A stretch of 64,000 nt of DNA from Rhodothermales bacterium (GTDB lineage Bacteria > Bacteroidota > Rhodothermia > Rhodothermales > JANQRZ01), in assembly GCA_039944855.1 (NCBI GenBank), contig JBDUXZ010000021.1, forward strand, positions 1 through 64,000, given 5' to 3'. A program made the translations under genes and the position numbers. This document shows, piece after piece, positions 54,008 to 64,000 of this stretch. The notes below the pieces were generated by a model. That model was not told the DNA's origin. It made no database searches and saw only the letters and a program-made list of their open reading frames with translations. Numbering within the stretch: the stretch's first letter is position 1; the number at the start of each line of letters is the position of its first letter.

Positions 54008-55012
54008 TCACTCAGCGTCCGCCAGCACGCACGCGAAGAGCAGCGGCGCCACGATCGTCGCGTCGCTCTCGACGACGTACTTCGGCGTGTCGGGGCCGAG
54101 CTTGCCCCACGTGATCTTCTCGTTCGGCACGGCGCCGGAGTACGAGCCGAAGCTCGTCGTGGAGTCGGAGATCTGGCAGAAGTAAGCCCACAGCGGCGTC
54201 CGCCGGTCCATGTCCTGCTCCAGCATCGGGACGACGCAGATGGGGAAGTCACCCGCGATGCCACCGCCGATCTGGAAGAAGCCGATGCCGCCGTCGGCGC
54301 TCGTCTCGGTGTACCAGTCGGCCAGCCAGGTCATGTACTCGATCCCGGTCTTGACGGTGTGCGGGCTCTTCACGTCGCCCAGCAGGACGTGAGCGGCGAA
54401 GATGTTGCCCGACGTGGAGTCCTCCCAACCCGGGACGACGATGGGGAGGCCCTTCTCAGCCGCGGCGACGAGCCACGAGTCCTTCGGATCGATCTGGTAG
54501 TACCCCTCCAACTCGCCCGAGCGGATGATCCGGTAGAGGTACTCGTGCGGGAAGTAGCGCTCGCCGTCGGCCTCGGCCTGCGTCCACTGCCCGACGAGGG
54601 CTTTTTCGAGTCGGCGGAACGCTTCTTCCTCGGGGATGCAGGTGTCGGTGACGCGGTTCATCCCGCGCTCCAGAAGCGCCTGCTCGTCGGCCGGGCTGAG
54701 GTCGCGGTAGTGGGGGACGCGCTCGTAAAAGTCGTGGGCGACGAGGTTGAAGAGGTCCTCTTCGAGGTTCGCGCCGGTGCAGGAGATGATGTGGACCTTG
54801 TCCTGCCGGATCATCTCGGCGAGGCTGAGCCCGAGCTCGGCCGTGCTCATCGCCCCGGCGAGGGAGACCAGCATCCGCCCGCCGCCGTCGAGGTGGGCGC
54901 GGTAGCCGTCGGCGGCGTCGACGAGCGCGGCGGCGTTGAAGTGGCGGTAGTGGTGCCGGACGAAGCGGGCGACGGCGGCGTAGTCGGTGGCGGTCTGGGT
55001 GTCGACGGGCAT
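54008..55012 (-). CDS. deoxyhypusine synthase-like protein
   Basis: A 334-residue protein starting MPVDTQTATDYAAVARFV; upstream frame sequence is purine-repeat junk. Family features: LVSLAGAMSTAELGLSLAEMI, HIISCTGANLEEDLFNLV, YYQIDPKDSWLVAAAEKGLPIVVPGWEDSTSGN (NAD-binding region), GIGFFQIGGGIAGDFPICVVPML, and the WGK motif with K304 at the place of the catalytic lysine (ITWGKL). In eukaryotes the enzyme modifies eIF5A with spermidine. Bacteria lack eIF5A, so bacterial members probably act on free polyamines (homospermidine-synthase-type reactions have been proposed). Divergently placed next to speA-aguB-aguA, which supports a polyamine role. Confidence 0.88.
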   Translation of the reverse strand: MPVDTQTATDYAAVARFVRHHYRHFNAAALVDAADGYRAHLDGGGRMLVSLAGAMSTAELGLSLAEMIRQDKVHIISCTGANLEEDLFNLVAHDFYERVPHYRDLSPADEQALLERGMNRVTDTCIPEEEAFRRLEKALVGQWTQAEADGERYFPHEYLYRIIRSGELEGYYQIDPKDSWLVAAAEKGLPIVVPGWEDSTSGNIFAAHVLLGDVKSPHTVKTGIEYMTWLADWYTETSADGGIGFFQIGGGIAGDFPICVVPMLEQDMDRRTPLWAYFCQISDSTTSFGSYSGAVPNEKITWGKLGPDTPKYVVESDATIVAPLLFACVLADAE

Positions 55013-55339
55013 GGGCTTCAGAGAATGGAGGAGGCGAGGAATCGAAGGGTCGAGGATCGGGGAGGCGAAGAATCGGGGAGACGAGGAATCGAAGACGGCG
55101 ACACGGCGGGCGGGCTCTGCGTCTCTTCCGCTCTTCGACTCTTCCGTTCTTCGTCTCTTTGCGAGTGGGGCGGCGCGAACCGGAGGCGTCGCGCGGGGTT
55201 CCAACGGACAGCCGCTGGTGGCCGCGCGCGTATCCGAAGTTTACGCAAGACGCGCCGGCTATCGGAACTGCCCCAGCGTCGTTCCGTTTAGCGCGCCGTG
55301 TCCCGACCCCGTGCTTTCCGCCTCTAGCCCACCGTTCTA
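55013..55339. promoter_or_regulatory. divergent region with purine-rich imperfect repeats
   Basis: 327 bases between the divergent DHS-like and speA genes. Units of the type GAGGCGAGGAATCGAAG occur at 55031, 55062 and 55078. A pyrimidine-rich block follows (CTCTTCC, CTCTTCG and similar, about 55120-55160) that is partly complementary and could fold back. Promoters for both genes are expected nearer the ends. Confidence 0.5.
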
Positions 55340-57337
55340 TTGAGCCCTGACACCCTCGCCCCCACGCCCGACGCCGTCGCCGCCGAACTCACCGAAGCGG
55401 AAGCTTGGACCCCGGCCGACGCCGAGCGGCTCTACCACGTCCCGTCCTGGGGCGAGCGCTACTTCCACGTCAACGAGCGTGGGCACGCGGCCGTCCGCCC
55501 GTGCTACGGCAGCGACCTCTCCGTCGACATCCACGCCGTCGCCGAGGAGCTCGGGCGGCAGGGCGTCGAGTTCCCCGCCCTTATCCGGTTCCAGGACCTC
55601 CTCGCCACGCGCGTCACCGAGCTGAACGAGGCGTTCCGCTCGGCCATCTCCGAGGCGGGGTACGAGGGGCGCTACACCGGCGTCTACCCGATCAAGGTCA
55701 ACCAGCTCCGCGAGGTCGTCGAGGACATCGTCGAGGCGGGGAAGCCGTACGACTTCGGGCTGGAGTGTGGGTCGAAGGCCGAGCTCGTCGCCACGCTCTC
55801 GCACCTCGAAGACGACGAGACGCTGCTGATCTGCAACGGCTATAAGGACAATGAAATGCTCCGGCTGATGCTGACCTTCCAGCGGCTCGGCAAGAACGTC
55901 ATCCCCGTCGTCGAGAAGCTGGCCGAGTTCGAAGCGATCGAGCGGCTGGCGAACGAGATGGGCGTCGAGCCCCGGTTCGGCCTCCGCGTCCGCCTCGCGG
56001 CGAGCGGCTCCGGCAAGTGGGCCGAGTCCGGCGGCGACCACTCGAAGTTCGGCGTCTCGACGCCGGACCTCCTCGACATCGTGGACCGGCTGGAGGCGAC
56101 GGGGCGGACCGAGGCGCTGCACCTGCTCCACTTCCACCTCGGCAGCCAGATCGCCGACATCAACAACCTCAAGGCGGCCGTCCGCGAGATCTCCCGCGTC
56201 TACGCCTACCTCCGCCACCGCGGCCTCCCCGTCCGCTACATCGACTGCGGCGGCGGGCTCGGCGTGAACTACGAGGCCGGCGCGCTCGGCTCCCACGGCG
56301 CCGTCGATTACTCGGTGCAGGAGTACGCCAACGCCATCGTCTTCGCCGTGAAGGAGATTTGCGACGCCGAGGAGGTCCCGCACCCCACGCTCGTGAGCGA
56401 GAACGGCCGCGCCCTCACCGCCCACCACTCCGTCCTCATCGTCGAGGTCTTCGGCGCGACGACGAAGCCGGAGGCCGACCCGGATTGGACGCCTGCGAAG
56501 GGCGATCACGCCATCCTCCACGAGCTCCACCGCATCCACGACCTCGTCCGCTCGAACGGCCGCGGGCTCCGCCTCGCCGAGATCCTCGAAGCCTACCACG
56601 ACGCCGCCGAGCAGCGCCAGCAGGCCGACACCCTCTTCTCGTTCGGCTACCTCGACCTCGCCGAGAAGGCCCGCGCCGAGCGGCTCTACTGGAGCGTCTG
56701 CCGCGCCATCAACCAGCGCGTCCACCGCGCCGACCCCGAGTGGCTCCCGCCCGACCTCGACGCGCTCGACGACCACCTCGTCGACCAGTACCTCTGCGCG
56801 TTCTCCGTCTTCCAGTCGATCCTCGATCACTGGGCGATCGGCCAGCGCTTCCCGATCATGCCGATCCACCGGCTCGACGAGGAGCCCACGAGACGCGCCA
56901 CGCTCGTCGACCTCACGTGTGACTCCGACGGGAAGGTGAGCCACTTCGTCGCGCCCGACCACGACAAGCGCTTCCTCGAAGTCCACCCGCTCGAGAAGGA
57001 CGGCCGCTACTTCCTCGGCTTCTTCCTGATGGGGGCCTACCAGGACATCCTCGGCGACACGCACAACCTGTTCGGCGGCGTCACCGAGGCCCACGTCTAC
57101 GCCGACGACGAGGAGCCGGAGAACTTCTACGTCGAGACCGTGATTCGGGGCACGACGGTGCAGGAGATGCTCGGGCGCGTCCAGTACTTCCCGCAGGGTC
57201 TGGAGAAGAAGATGGAACTGCTCCTCCGCAAGAAGTCGAAGGACGGCACGATCCGCCCCCGCGAGGCCACGGCCGTGCTCGACGCGTACCGCCGCGTCCT
57301 CGGCACGTATACCTACTACGACACGCAGTTCGAGTAG
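55340..57337 (+). CDS. speA: biosynthetic arginine decarboxylase
   Basis: A 665-residue PLP enzyme converting arginine to agmatine. A TTG at 55340 is the best start; no in-frame ATG gives a full N-terminus (LYHVPSWGERYFHVNERGHAAVRP follows). Motifs: PLP lysine K119 in YPIKVNQLREVV, LECGSKAELVATL, LLHFHLGSQIADI, the glycine-rich phosphate loop DCGGGLGVNYEAG, SENGRALTAHHSVLI, and C-terminal LTCDSDGKV and FFLMGAYQDILGDTHNLFGG. The length is typical of SpeA (about 630-660). First gene of the speA-aguB-aguA series. Confidence 0.96.
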   Translation: MSPDTLAPTPDAVAAELTEAEAWTPADAERLYHVPSWGERYFHVNERGHAAVRPCYGSDLSVDIHAVAEELGRQGVEFPALIRFQDLLATRVTELNEAFRSAISEAGYEGRYTGVYPIKVNQLREVVEDIVEAGKPYDFGLECGSKAELVATLSHLEDDETLLICNGYKDNEMLRLMLTFQRLGKNVIPVVEKLAEFEAIERLANEMGVEPRFGLRVRLAASGSGKWAESGGDHSKFGVSTPDLLDIVDRLEATGRTEALHLLHFHLGSQIADINNLKAAVREISRVYAYLRHRGLPVRYIDCGGGLGVNYEAGALGSHGAVDYSVQEYANAIVFAVKEICDAEEVPHPTLVSENGRALTAHHSVLIVEVFGATTKPEADPDWTPAKGDHAILHELHRIHDLVRSNGRGLRLAEILEAYHDAAEQRQQADTLFSFGYLDLAEKARAERLYWSVCRAINQRVHRADPEWLPPDLDALDDHLVDQYLCAFSVFQSILDHWAIGQRFPIMPIHRLDEEPTRRATLVDLTCDSDGKVSHFVAPDHDKRFLEVHPLEKDGRYFLGFFLMGAYQDILGDTHNLFGGVTEAHVYADDEEPENFYVETVIRGTTVQEMLGRVQYFPQGLEKKMELLLRKKSKDGTIRPREATAVLDAYRRVLGTYTYYDTQFE

Positions 57338-57376
57338 CGCCGCGCCACCGCCCGAACCATCAGCGCCCGCATAGCC

Positions 57377-58279
57377 ATGCCTGATTCCACGATGAAGCTC
57401 GGCCTCGTTCAAATGGCGATGGGCGAGGACCCCGACGCCAACATGGCGAAGGCCGTTGACGGCGTACGTGAAGCCGCTTCCGGCGGGGCCGAGGTGATCT
57501 GCCTGCCCGAGCTCTTCCGCTCGCGCTACTTCTGCCAGACCGAAGACGCCGCCCTCTTCGCCCTCGCCGAGCCCATCCCCGGCCCGAGCACGGAGACCTT
57601 CGCCGAGCTCTCCGCCGAACTCGACGTGACGATCGTGGCGAGCCTGTTCGAGCGGCGGGCCGCCGGGCTCTACCACAACACCGCGGCCGTGCTCGACGGC
57701 TCGCGCGGCTACGTCGGGAAGTACCGCAAGATGCACATCCCCGACGACCCCCGCTTCTACGAGAAGTTCTACTTCACGCCCGGCGACCTCGGCTTCAAGA
57801 GCTTCGCGACCGACCACGGCGACCTCGGCGTGCTGATCTGCTGGGACCAGTGGTACCCCGAGGCCGCGCGGCTGACGGCGCTCCAGGGCGCCCAAGTTCT
57901 GTTTTATCCCACAGCCATCGGCTGGCAGCGGTACGAGAAAGAGAGCCACGGCGGCCCGCAGCGCGATGCGTGGATCACCTCGCAGCGCGCCCACGCGATC
58001 GCGAATGGCTGCTACGTCGTCTCCGTCAACCGCACCGGCTTCGAGCCAGCACCGGATGCCGCCGACGCCGACGATGGCATCGAGTTCTGGGGCAGCAGCT
58101 TCGTCGTCGCGCCGAACGGGCAGATCCTCGCGCAGGCGGGGACTGACGAGGAAACCGTGCTGCTCGTCGACGCCGAACTCGGCGAGATCGAGGCGCTCCG
58201 CCACGGCTGGCCGTTCTTCCGCGACCGCCGCATCGACGCCTACGCGCCGCTCACCCGCCGCTTCATCGACTCGGACTGA
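57377..58279 (+). CDS. aguB: N-carbamoylputrescine amidase
   Basis: A 300-residue nitrilase-family enzyme hydrolysing N-carbamoylputrescine to putrescine, CO2 and ammonia. The catalytic triad is visible: E45 in ICLPELFRSRYF, K118 in KYRKMHIPDD and C155 in LGVLICWDQWYPEAAR. Other conserved parts are GFKSFATDHGDLG, FYPTAIGWQ and QRAHAIANGCYVVSVNR. It is 39 bases after speA and followed by aguA, so it belongs to the agmatine-to-putrescine pathway. Confidence 0.95.
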   Translation: MPDSTMKLGLVQMAMGEDPDANMAKAVDGVREAASGGAEVICLPELFRSRYFCQTEDAALFALAEPIPGPSTETFAELSAELDVTIVASLFERRAAGLYHNTAAVLDGSRGYVGKYRKMHIPDDPRFYEKFYFTPGDLGFKSFATDHGDLGVLICWDQWYPEAARLTALQGAQVLFYPTAIGWQRYEKESHGGPQRDAWITSQRAHAIANGCYVVSVNRTGFEPAPDAADADDGIEFWGSSFVVAPNGQILAQAGTDEETVLLVDAELGEIEALRHGWPFFRDRRIDAYAPLTRRFIDSD

Positions 58280-58307
58280 CCCGCCGGGCGCTCGCTTCCC
58301 GCCGTAC

Positions 58308-58327
58308 AGACGCAGCATGCTGCGTCT
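58308..58327. repeat. 20-bp perfect palindrome between aguB and aguA
   Basis: AGACGCAGCATGCTGCGTCT, perfectly self-complementary. It shares the core CGCAGCnnGCTGCG with the palindrome at 59406-59433 on the other side of aguA. A dispersed REP-like element or a regulator site. Confidence 0.75.
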
Positions 58328-58341
58328 CTGCCTCTCGCTTC

Positions 58342-59409
58342 ATGTCCACTGATTCTCCCCTTTTCACTCCCGGCAGTCCTGCCGCCCGCGGCTACCGGAT
58401 GCCCGCCGAGTGGGAGCCCCACGCCGGCACGTGGATCACCTGGCCCCACTTCGAGGGCACGTGGCCCGGCAAGCTCGACGCCGTCGTCCCCACGTACGTC
58501 GAGATCGCGAGGGCACTTTCGGCGGGCGAGACGGTCCACATCAACGTGCTCGACGAGGCGGCCGAAGAGGTCGTCGGCTCACTCCTCCGGCTCGCTGGGA
58601 TTGGCGGCGACGTCCGCCTCCACCGGATCCCGACGGACAACGAGTGGGTCCGCGACTACGGCGCGATCTTCGTCACGAACGGCGCGGGCGAGCGCCTCGC
58701 GACGGATTGGCGGTTCAACAACTGGGGCGAGAAATACCCCGACTTCGCCCTCGACAACCTCGTCCCCGAGCGGATGGCCGAGCTCGTCGGCACGCCGCGC
58801 GAGGCGTTCGACTTCATCCTCGAAGGCGGCTCGATCGAAGTCAACGGCGACGGGCTGCTGCTGACGACGGAGGCGTGCCTGCTCAACCCGAATCGCAACC
58901 CCGGCACGTCGAAGGAAGAGATCGAGCGGCGGCTTCGCGATGCGTTCGGCGTGCGCGAGATCCTCTGGCTCGGCGACGGCATCGTCGGCGACGACACCGA
59001 CGGCCACATCGACGACCTCACGCGGTTCTTGAATCCGAACACCGTCGTGACGGTCGTGGAGGACGACCCGAGCGACGTGAACTACGAACCGCTCCGCGAG
59101 AATCTGGGCCGACTCCGCGCCCTCAACCGTTTCGAAGTCGTCGAGCTGCCGATGCCCGCGCCGGTGCAGTGGGAGGGCGAGCGGCTGCCCGCGTCGTACG
59201 CCAACTTCTACATCGGCAACCGCGCCGTCCTCCTCCCCGCCTTCGATGACCCCGCCGACCGCGTCGCGCAGGAGACCCTGCAACGGTACTTCCCCGACCG
59301 CGTCGTCACGCCCATCGACTGCCGCGATCTCGTGTGGGGGCTCGGCGCATTCCACTGCCTCACGCAGCAAATCCCCGCCGGGAACGACGCTACGCTGAGG
59401 CAACGGTAG
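58342..59409 (+). CDS. aguA: agmatine deiminase
   Basis: A 355-residue peptidyl-arginine-deiminase-family enzyme converting agmatine to N-carbamoylputrescine. Conserved parts: RMPAEWEPHAGTWITWPH, NEWVRDYGAIFV, FILEGGSIEVNGDGLLLTTEACLLNPNRNP, GDDTDGHIDDLTRF, SYANFYIGN and the catalytic cysteine C339 in GAFHCLTQQIPAG. Its product is the substrate of AguB encoded upstream, completing arginine to putrescine with speA. Palindromes lie on both sides of the gene. Confidence 0.96.
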   Translation: MSTDSPLFTPGSPAARGYRMPAEWEPHAGTWITWPHFEGTWPGKLDAVVPTYVEIARALSAGETVHINVLDEAAEEVVGSLLRLAGIGGDVRLHRIPTDNEWVRDYGAIFVTNGAGERLATDWRFNNWGEKYPDFALDNLVPERMAELVGTPREAFDFILEGGSIEVNGDGLLLTTEACLLNPNRNPGTSKEEIERRLRDAFGVREILWLGDGIVGDDTDGHIDDLTRFLNPNTVVTVVEDDPSDVNYEPLRENLGRLRALNRFEVVELPMPAPVQWEGERLPASYANFYIGNRAVLLPAFDDPADRVAQETLQRYFPDRVVTPIDCRDLVWGLGAFHCLTQQIPAGNDATLRQR

Positions 59410-59433
59410 AGTCGCAGCGCGCTGCGACCCTAC
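59406..59433. repeat. palindrome covering the stop codons of aguA and the P450 gene
   Basis: GTCGCAGCGCGCTGCGAC is a perfect 18-base palindrome at 59411-59428, extended by GTAG/CTAC with one mismatch to 28 bases. Both convergent stop codons (59407-59409 and 59430-59432) fall within it. It probably acts as a bidirectional terminator and shares its core with 58308-58327. Confidence 0.75.
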
Positions 59434-60818
59434 GGCGACGTGCTCTGCTGCAGGGTCTGGGACTCCTCCGTGGAGACCGGTTCGCGGCGGTGCGCGATGA
59501 CGGGGACGGAGCGGCCCGGCCGCAGCGTAACGCTCGGCTGGAGTGGGATCGGCTGATCGTCGGCGAGGCGGAGCCGCCACCGCTGGGCCAGCGTTGCGGT
59601 GACGAGCACGCCTTCCATCCACGCGAACTGCTCGCCGATGCAGCCGCGCGGGCCGGCGCTGAAGGGGAGGAAGGCGAACTTGTGCCGCTTGATGTCGGCC
59701 TCGGGCGCAAAGCGGTCGGGGTCGAAGGTCTCCGGGTTGGCCCAGAGCCGGGCGTCGTGGTGGAGGACGTAGGGGCTGATCGTGAGGATGGACCCCTCGG
59801 GGATGCGGTGGCCGCCGAGGACCGTGTCGCGCACGGCGAGGCGGCTGATGGCCCACGCGGGAGGGTAGAGCCGGAGCGCTTCGCTGAACACTTGGCGCGT
59901 GAATCCCAGCTCGCGGAGGTCGTCGAACGTCGCGGGGCGGTCGCCGAGCACGGCGTCGACCTCGGCGTGGAGGCGGGCGGCGACGTCGGGATGGCGGGCG
60001 AGGAGGACGTGGGTCCACGTGAGCGCGTTCGCCGTCGTCTCGTGGCCGGCGAGGAACAGCGTCATCACCTCGTCGCGGACCTCAGCGTCGGTGAGGTGGG
60101 CGCCGGTGTCCTCATCCTGCGCTTCGAGGAGGAGGCCGAGGAGGTCGGGGCGCGGGCGGCGCTCGGCGCGGCGCGCCTCGATGATGCCGTAGACGACGCG
60201 GTCGAGGTCGGCGCGGGCGCGGCGGACGCGGCGGCTATCGGGGAGCGGGAGCTTGAGGAGAGCGTCGGCGAACGGGTTCATCATCCGGCGTCGGAAGACA
60301 CGCATCGCCGTGTCGAGCGCGCGGCTGATCCGCGTCACGGCCCACTCGACGTGGGCGCCGAAGAGGGTCTCGGCGGCGATCTCGAGCGTGAGCCGCATCA
60401 TCTCGCGGTCGAGCGCGAAGACCTCGCCGTCGTGCCAGCCCGCGGCGGTCCGCTCGGTGAGGCGCGTCATCGTATCGGCGTAGGCGCGGAGCCGGTGATG
60501 GTGGAACGCCGGGAGGATGAGCTTGCGGTGCTGCCGGTGCAGCGGGTCCTCGCTCGTCAGCAGGCCCTCGCCGAGCACGACCTTCGTCCGCTGGAGGATG
60601 GGGCTTTTGGTGAACGCGTCGGTCGGCGTCGTGAGGAGCTCCTTGACGAGTTCCGGGTCGGCGACGAGGTAGAACGGCCGGAGGCCGGTGTCGGCCTGGA
60701 CGAGGGCGCCGCCGGTCGCCGCCATCCGTCCGAACGTGCCGAGCGGGTCACGCTGCATCTCCAGGAGCAGCTGGCCGGGGAAGCGCGCGGGGTACGTCGT
60801 CTTGGTGAAGAACGGCAT
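59430..60818 (-). CDS. cytochrome P450
   Basis: A 462-residue P450; I chose [21 protein letters not shown] (60818), which gives the normal family N-terminus. I-helix motif [15 protein letters not shown], ExxR in [12 protein letters not shown], the meander [39 protein letters not shown] with heme-ligating C393. No membrane anchor, so a soluble bacterial enzyme. It resembles CYP102-like or fatty-acid/terpenoid hydroxylases in general pattern. No redox partner gene is adjacent, and the substrate is unknown. Convergent with aguA. Confidence 0.95.
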   Translation of the reverse strand: MPFFTKTTYPARFPGQLLLEMQRDPLGTFGRMAATGGALVQADTGLRPFYLVADPELVKELLTTPTDAFTKSPILQRTKVVLGEGLLTSEDPLHRQHRKLILPAFHHHRLRAYADTMTRLTERTAAGWHDGEVFALDREMMRLTLEIAAETLFGAHVEWAVTRISRALDTAMRVFRRRMMNPFADALLKLPLPDSRRVRRARADLDRVVYGIIEARRAERRPRPDLLGLLLEAQDEDTGAHLTDAEVRDEVMTLFLAGHETTANALTWTHVLLARHPDVAARLHAEVDAVLGDRPATFDDLRELGFTRQVFSEALRLYPPAWAISRLAVRDTVLGGHRIPEGSILTISPYVLHHDARLWANPETFDPDRFAPEADIKRHKFAFLPFSAGPRGCIGEQFAWMEGVLVTATLAQRWRLRLADDQPIPLQPSVTLRPGRSVPVIAHRREPVSTEESQTLQQSTSP

Positions 60819-61014
60819 GGGAGCAGGGGCTGAGGATGGGGCATTGTACGCACGGGACGGCTCGTTATGTCCGCGCTCGGAGGGCAAAAAACGAGCGCAT
60901 CGTTCTGTCATCGCCTGCCGGCGCCTCGACGAGCGGGATCCGGCTCCACCGATTATTAGTGCACAGAGTACCTTCTGTTTTCTCCGCCCCTCTGCACTTC
61001 AACAGGACCCCGCG

Positions 61015-63000
<1,986 letters not shown>

Positions 63001-63006
63001 CTCGGC

Positions 63007-64000
63007 CTACTCGGGCAGCAGCCGGCCGCTGAGGGCGAGCAACTCGACCTCGGCCTGCTTCGCCTCGAACACGGCAGCGACGAGACGGCTCTGCGCGTCG
63101 ATGAGGGCACGTTGTACCTCGCGTAGCTCCAGCGACGTGCTCACGCCGAGCCGGAACCGTTCGAGCGCGACGGTCACGTTCTGCCGCGCCGCGTCGGCGT
63201 TCGCCTCTTCGAGCGCGACGAGGAGCAGGCTCCGCTCGTACACGGCGAAGGTGCTTTCCAGCGCTGTCAGGAGCGCCGTCCGCGTCTGATCCACGACGAG
63301 CGCCTGCTGCCGCTGCCGGAGCGCGGCGTTCCCGAGCCGCCGCCGCCGCTGGAACCCGTCGAAGAGATCGAACGTGGCGGTGAGCCCGTACGTGAAGCCG
63401 CCGGCCTGGCCGGGCGTGAGGCCGATGGGGTCGGTGACCTGGTCGAACACGTAGCCGGCGGTGAGGTCGACGCGGGGCCAGAACTCGCGGCGGACGGCCG
63501 TGCGGTCTAGCTCGGCCGCCTCTTCCGACGCGCGCGCGGCGCGGAGGTCGGGCGCGTCGAGCGCGTCGGCTTCGAGCATCCCGAGCGCGAGCGTCGTGTC
63601 GACGGCGACGGAATCGGTCACGCGGAAGGCGGCGTCGGTGCGGTCGATGAGTTGGTTGAGGAGGGCCTTCGACTGCGCGAGCGCGTTCTGCTGGCGGAGG
63701 AGGACGGCGCGGTCGGCATTGAGATCGACGAGCGCGCGGCGGACTTCGAGGTCGGATGCGGCGCCCACGTCGCGGCGGCGTGTGGCGATCTGCAAGCGCT
63801 CCTCGGAGAGCGCGACGGCTTCGCGCAGCACGAGGAGCTGGTCCTGCTGCCGGGCGATGTCGAAGTACGTCACGTACGCGTCGGCGAGCACGGCCTCGGC
63901 CGTGGCCTCGGCATCGAAGGCGCGCGCCTCGGCGAGGGATTGGAGCCGGCGGTAGCGGGCGACGCGGGCGAGCCCCTCGAAGACCGTCACGCGCGCGCCC
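63007..64000 (-). CDS. TolC-family outer-membrane efflux protein (partial, N-terminus beyond window)
   Basis: The frame runs off the right edge. The visible 331 residues have the TolC/OEP pattern of long alternating helices and strands: YVTYFDIARQQDQLLVLREAVALSEERLQIATRRRDVGAASDLEVRRALVDLNADRAVLLRQQNALAQSK, WPRVDLTAGYVFD, then TYGLTATFDLFDG and LRLGVSTSLELREVQRALIDAQSRLVAAVFEAKQAEVELLALSG. This is the trimeric outer-membrane channel of RND or ABC exporters or type I secretion. Partner genes would lie beyond the window. Confidence 0.9.
   Translation of the reverse strand, partial: GARVTVFEGLARVARYRRLQSLAEARAFDAEATAEAVLADAYVTYFDIARQQDQLLVLREAVALSEERLQIATRRRDVGAASDLEVRRALVDLNADRAVLLRQQNALAQSKALLNQLIDRTDAAFRVTDSVAVDTTLALGMLEADALDAPDLRAARASEEAAELDRTAVRREFWPRVDLTAGYVFDQVTDPIGLTPGQAGGFTYGLTATFDLFDGFQRRRRLGNAALRQRQQALVVDQTRTALLTALESTFAVYERSLLLVALEEANADAARQNVTVALERFRLGVSTSLELREVQRALIDAQSRLVAAVFEAKQAEVELLALSGRLLPE

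Noticed and set aside
55337-58318. A 993-codon - strand frame over speA and aguB
   Set aside because: An antisense shadow produced by GC-rich third positions; the + strand carries unmistakable enzymes with catalytic residues.

Overview
The window looks like high-GC chromosomal DNA from a member of the Rhodothermota/Bacteroidota (a Rubricoccus/Rubrivirga-like bacterium is my inference). The reasons are GC-rich third codon positions, A/C-rich leaders without Shine-Dalgarno motifs, a large secreted protein with a C-terminal sorting (PNPF...GIYVVRL) domain, and many TPR/CsgG/PEGA-type surface proteins. Part of it is core genome and part is accessory DNA.

Layout. (1) 1-5147 is a small mobile-element block on the + strand: a winged-helix/excisionase-like protein, a filamentous-phage gene II-type rolling-circle replication protein split into two coupled reading frames, a stand-alone RNase HI N-terminal (viroplasmin) domain, an unknown 454-residue protein, a DUF5131 (phage Gp37/Gp68) protein and a small unknown protein. 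(2) 5254-18364, all - strand, is a signalling and cell-surface run: a cyclic-nucleotide-binding protein, two CsgG-like envelope proteins, a 1938-residue repeat-rich secreted protein, an outer-membrane beta-barrel candidate, a GAF plus class III nucleotide cyclase, and a Ser/Thr kinase with a C-terminal PEGA-type region. (3) 18538-21729 (+) holds an alpha/beta hydrolase and two paralogous LuxR-type regulators whose DNA-binding ends are almost identical at the DNA level. (4) 22541-25337 (+) is a second mobile-type block (DUF6166-like protein, RadC/JAB protein, SprT-like zinc protein), the first two preceded by strong GC hairpins. (5) 25667-52276 is a 26.6-kb defence supercluster of eleven - strand genes plus one tiny coupled ORF. 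Read 5' to 3' it is: DEAD helicase-DUF1998-nuclease, SNF2 helicase, unknown 731-residue protein, Eco57I-type adenine methyltransferase, AlbA_2/ATPase regulator, mini-ORF, unknown 201-residue protein, PLD-fold protein lacking HKD, SF1 helicase, HATPase-DUF4325 protein, McrB, McrC. A divergent HNH nuclease gene follows. (6) A tRNA-Ala(CGC) at 53858-53930 marks the probable right edge of the accessory region. (7) 54008-64000 is core metabolism: deoxyhypusine-synthase-like protein, speA, aguB, aguA (arginine to putrescine), a cytochrome P450, acetyl-CoA synthetase and the C-terminal part of a TolC-family protein.

How they work together. The defence cluster combines parts typical of class 1 DISARM or Druantia (SNF2 helicase, helicase-DUF1998, adenine methyltransferase) with a Mokosh-like PLD/SF1 helicase pair and a type IV McrBC system. 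All are on one strand with coupled or very short junctions, so they are probably co-expressed. I cannot match this order to any single described system and consider it the main candidate novelty. The polyamine genes form the agmatine route to putrescine, with a DHS homologue placed to use the product. The cyclase and the cyclic-nucleotide-binding protein lie at opposite ends of one run of genes and may form a local second-messenger circuit.
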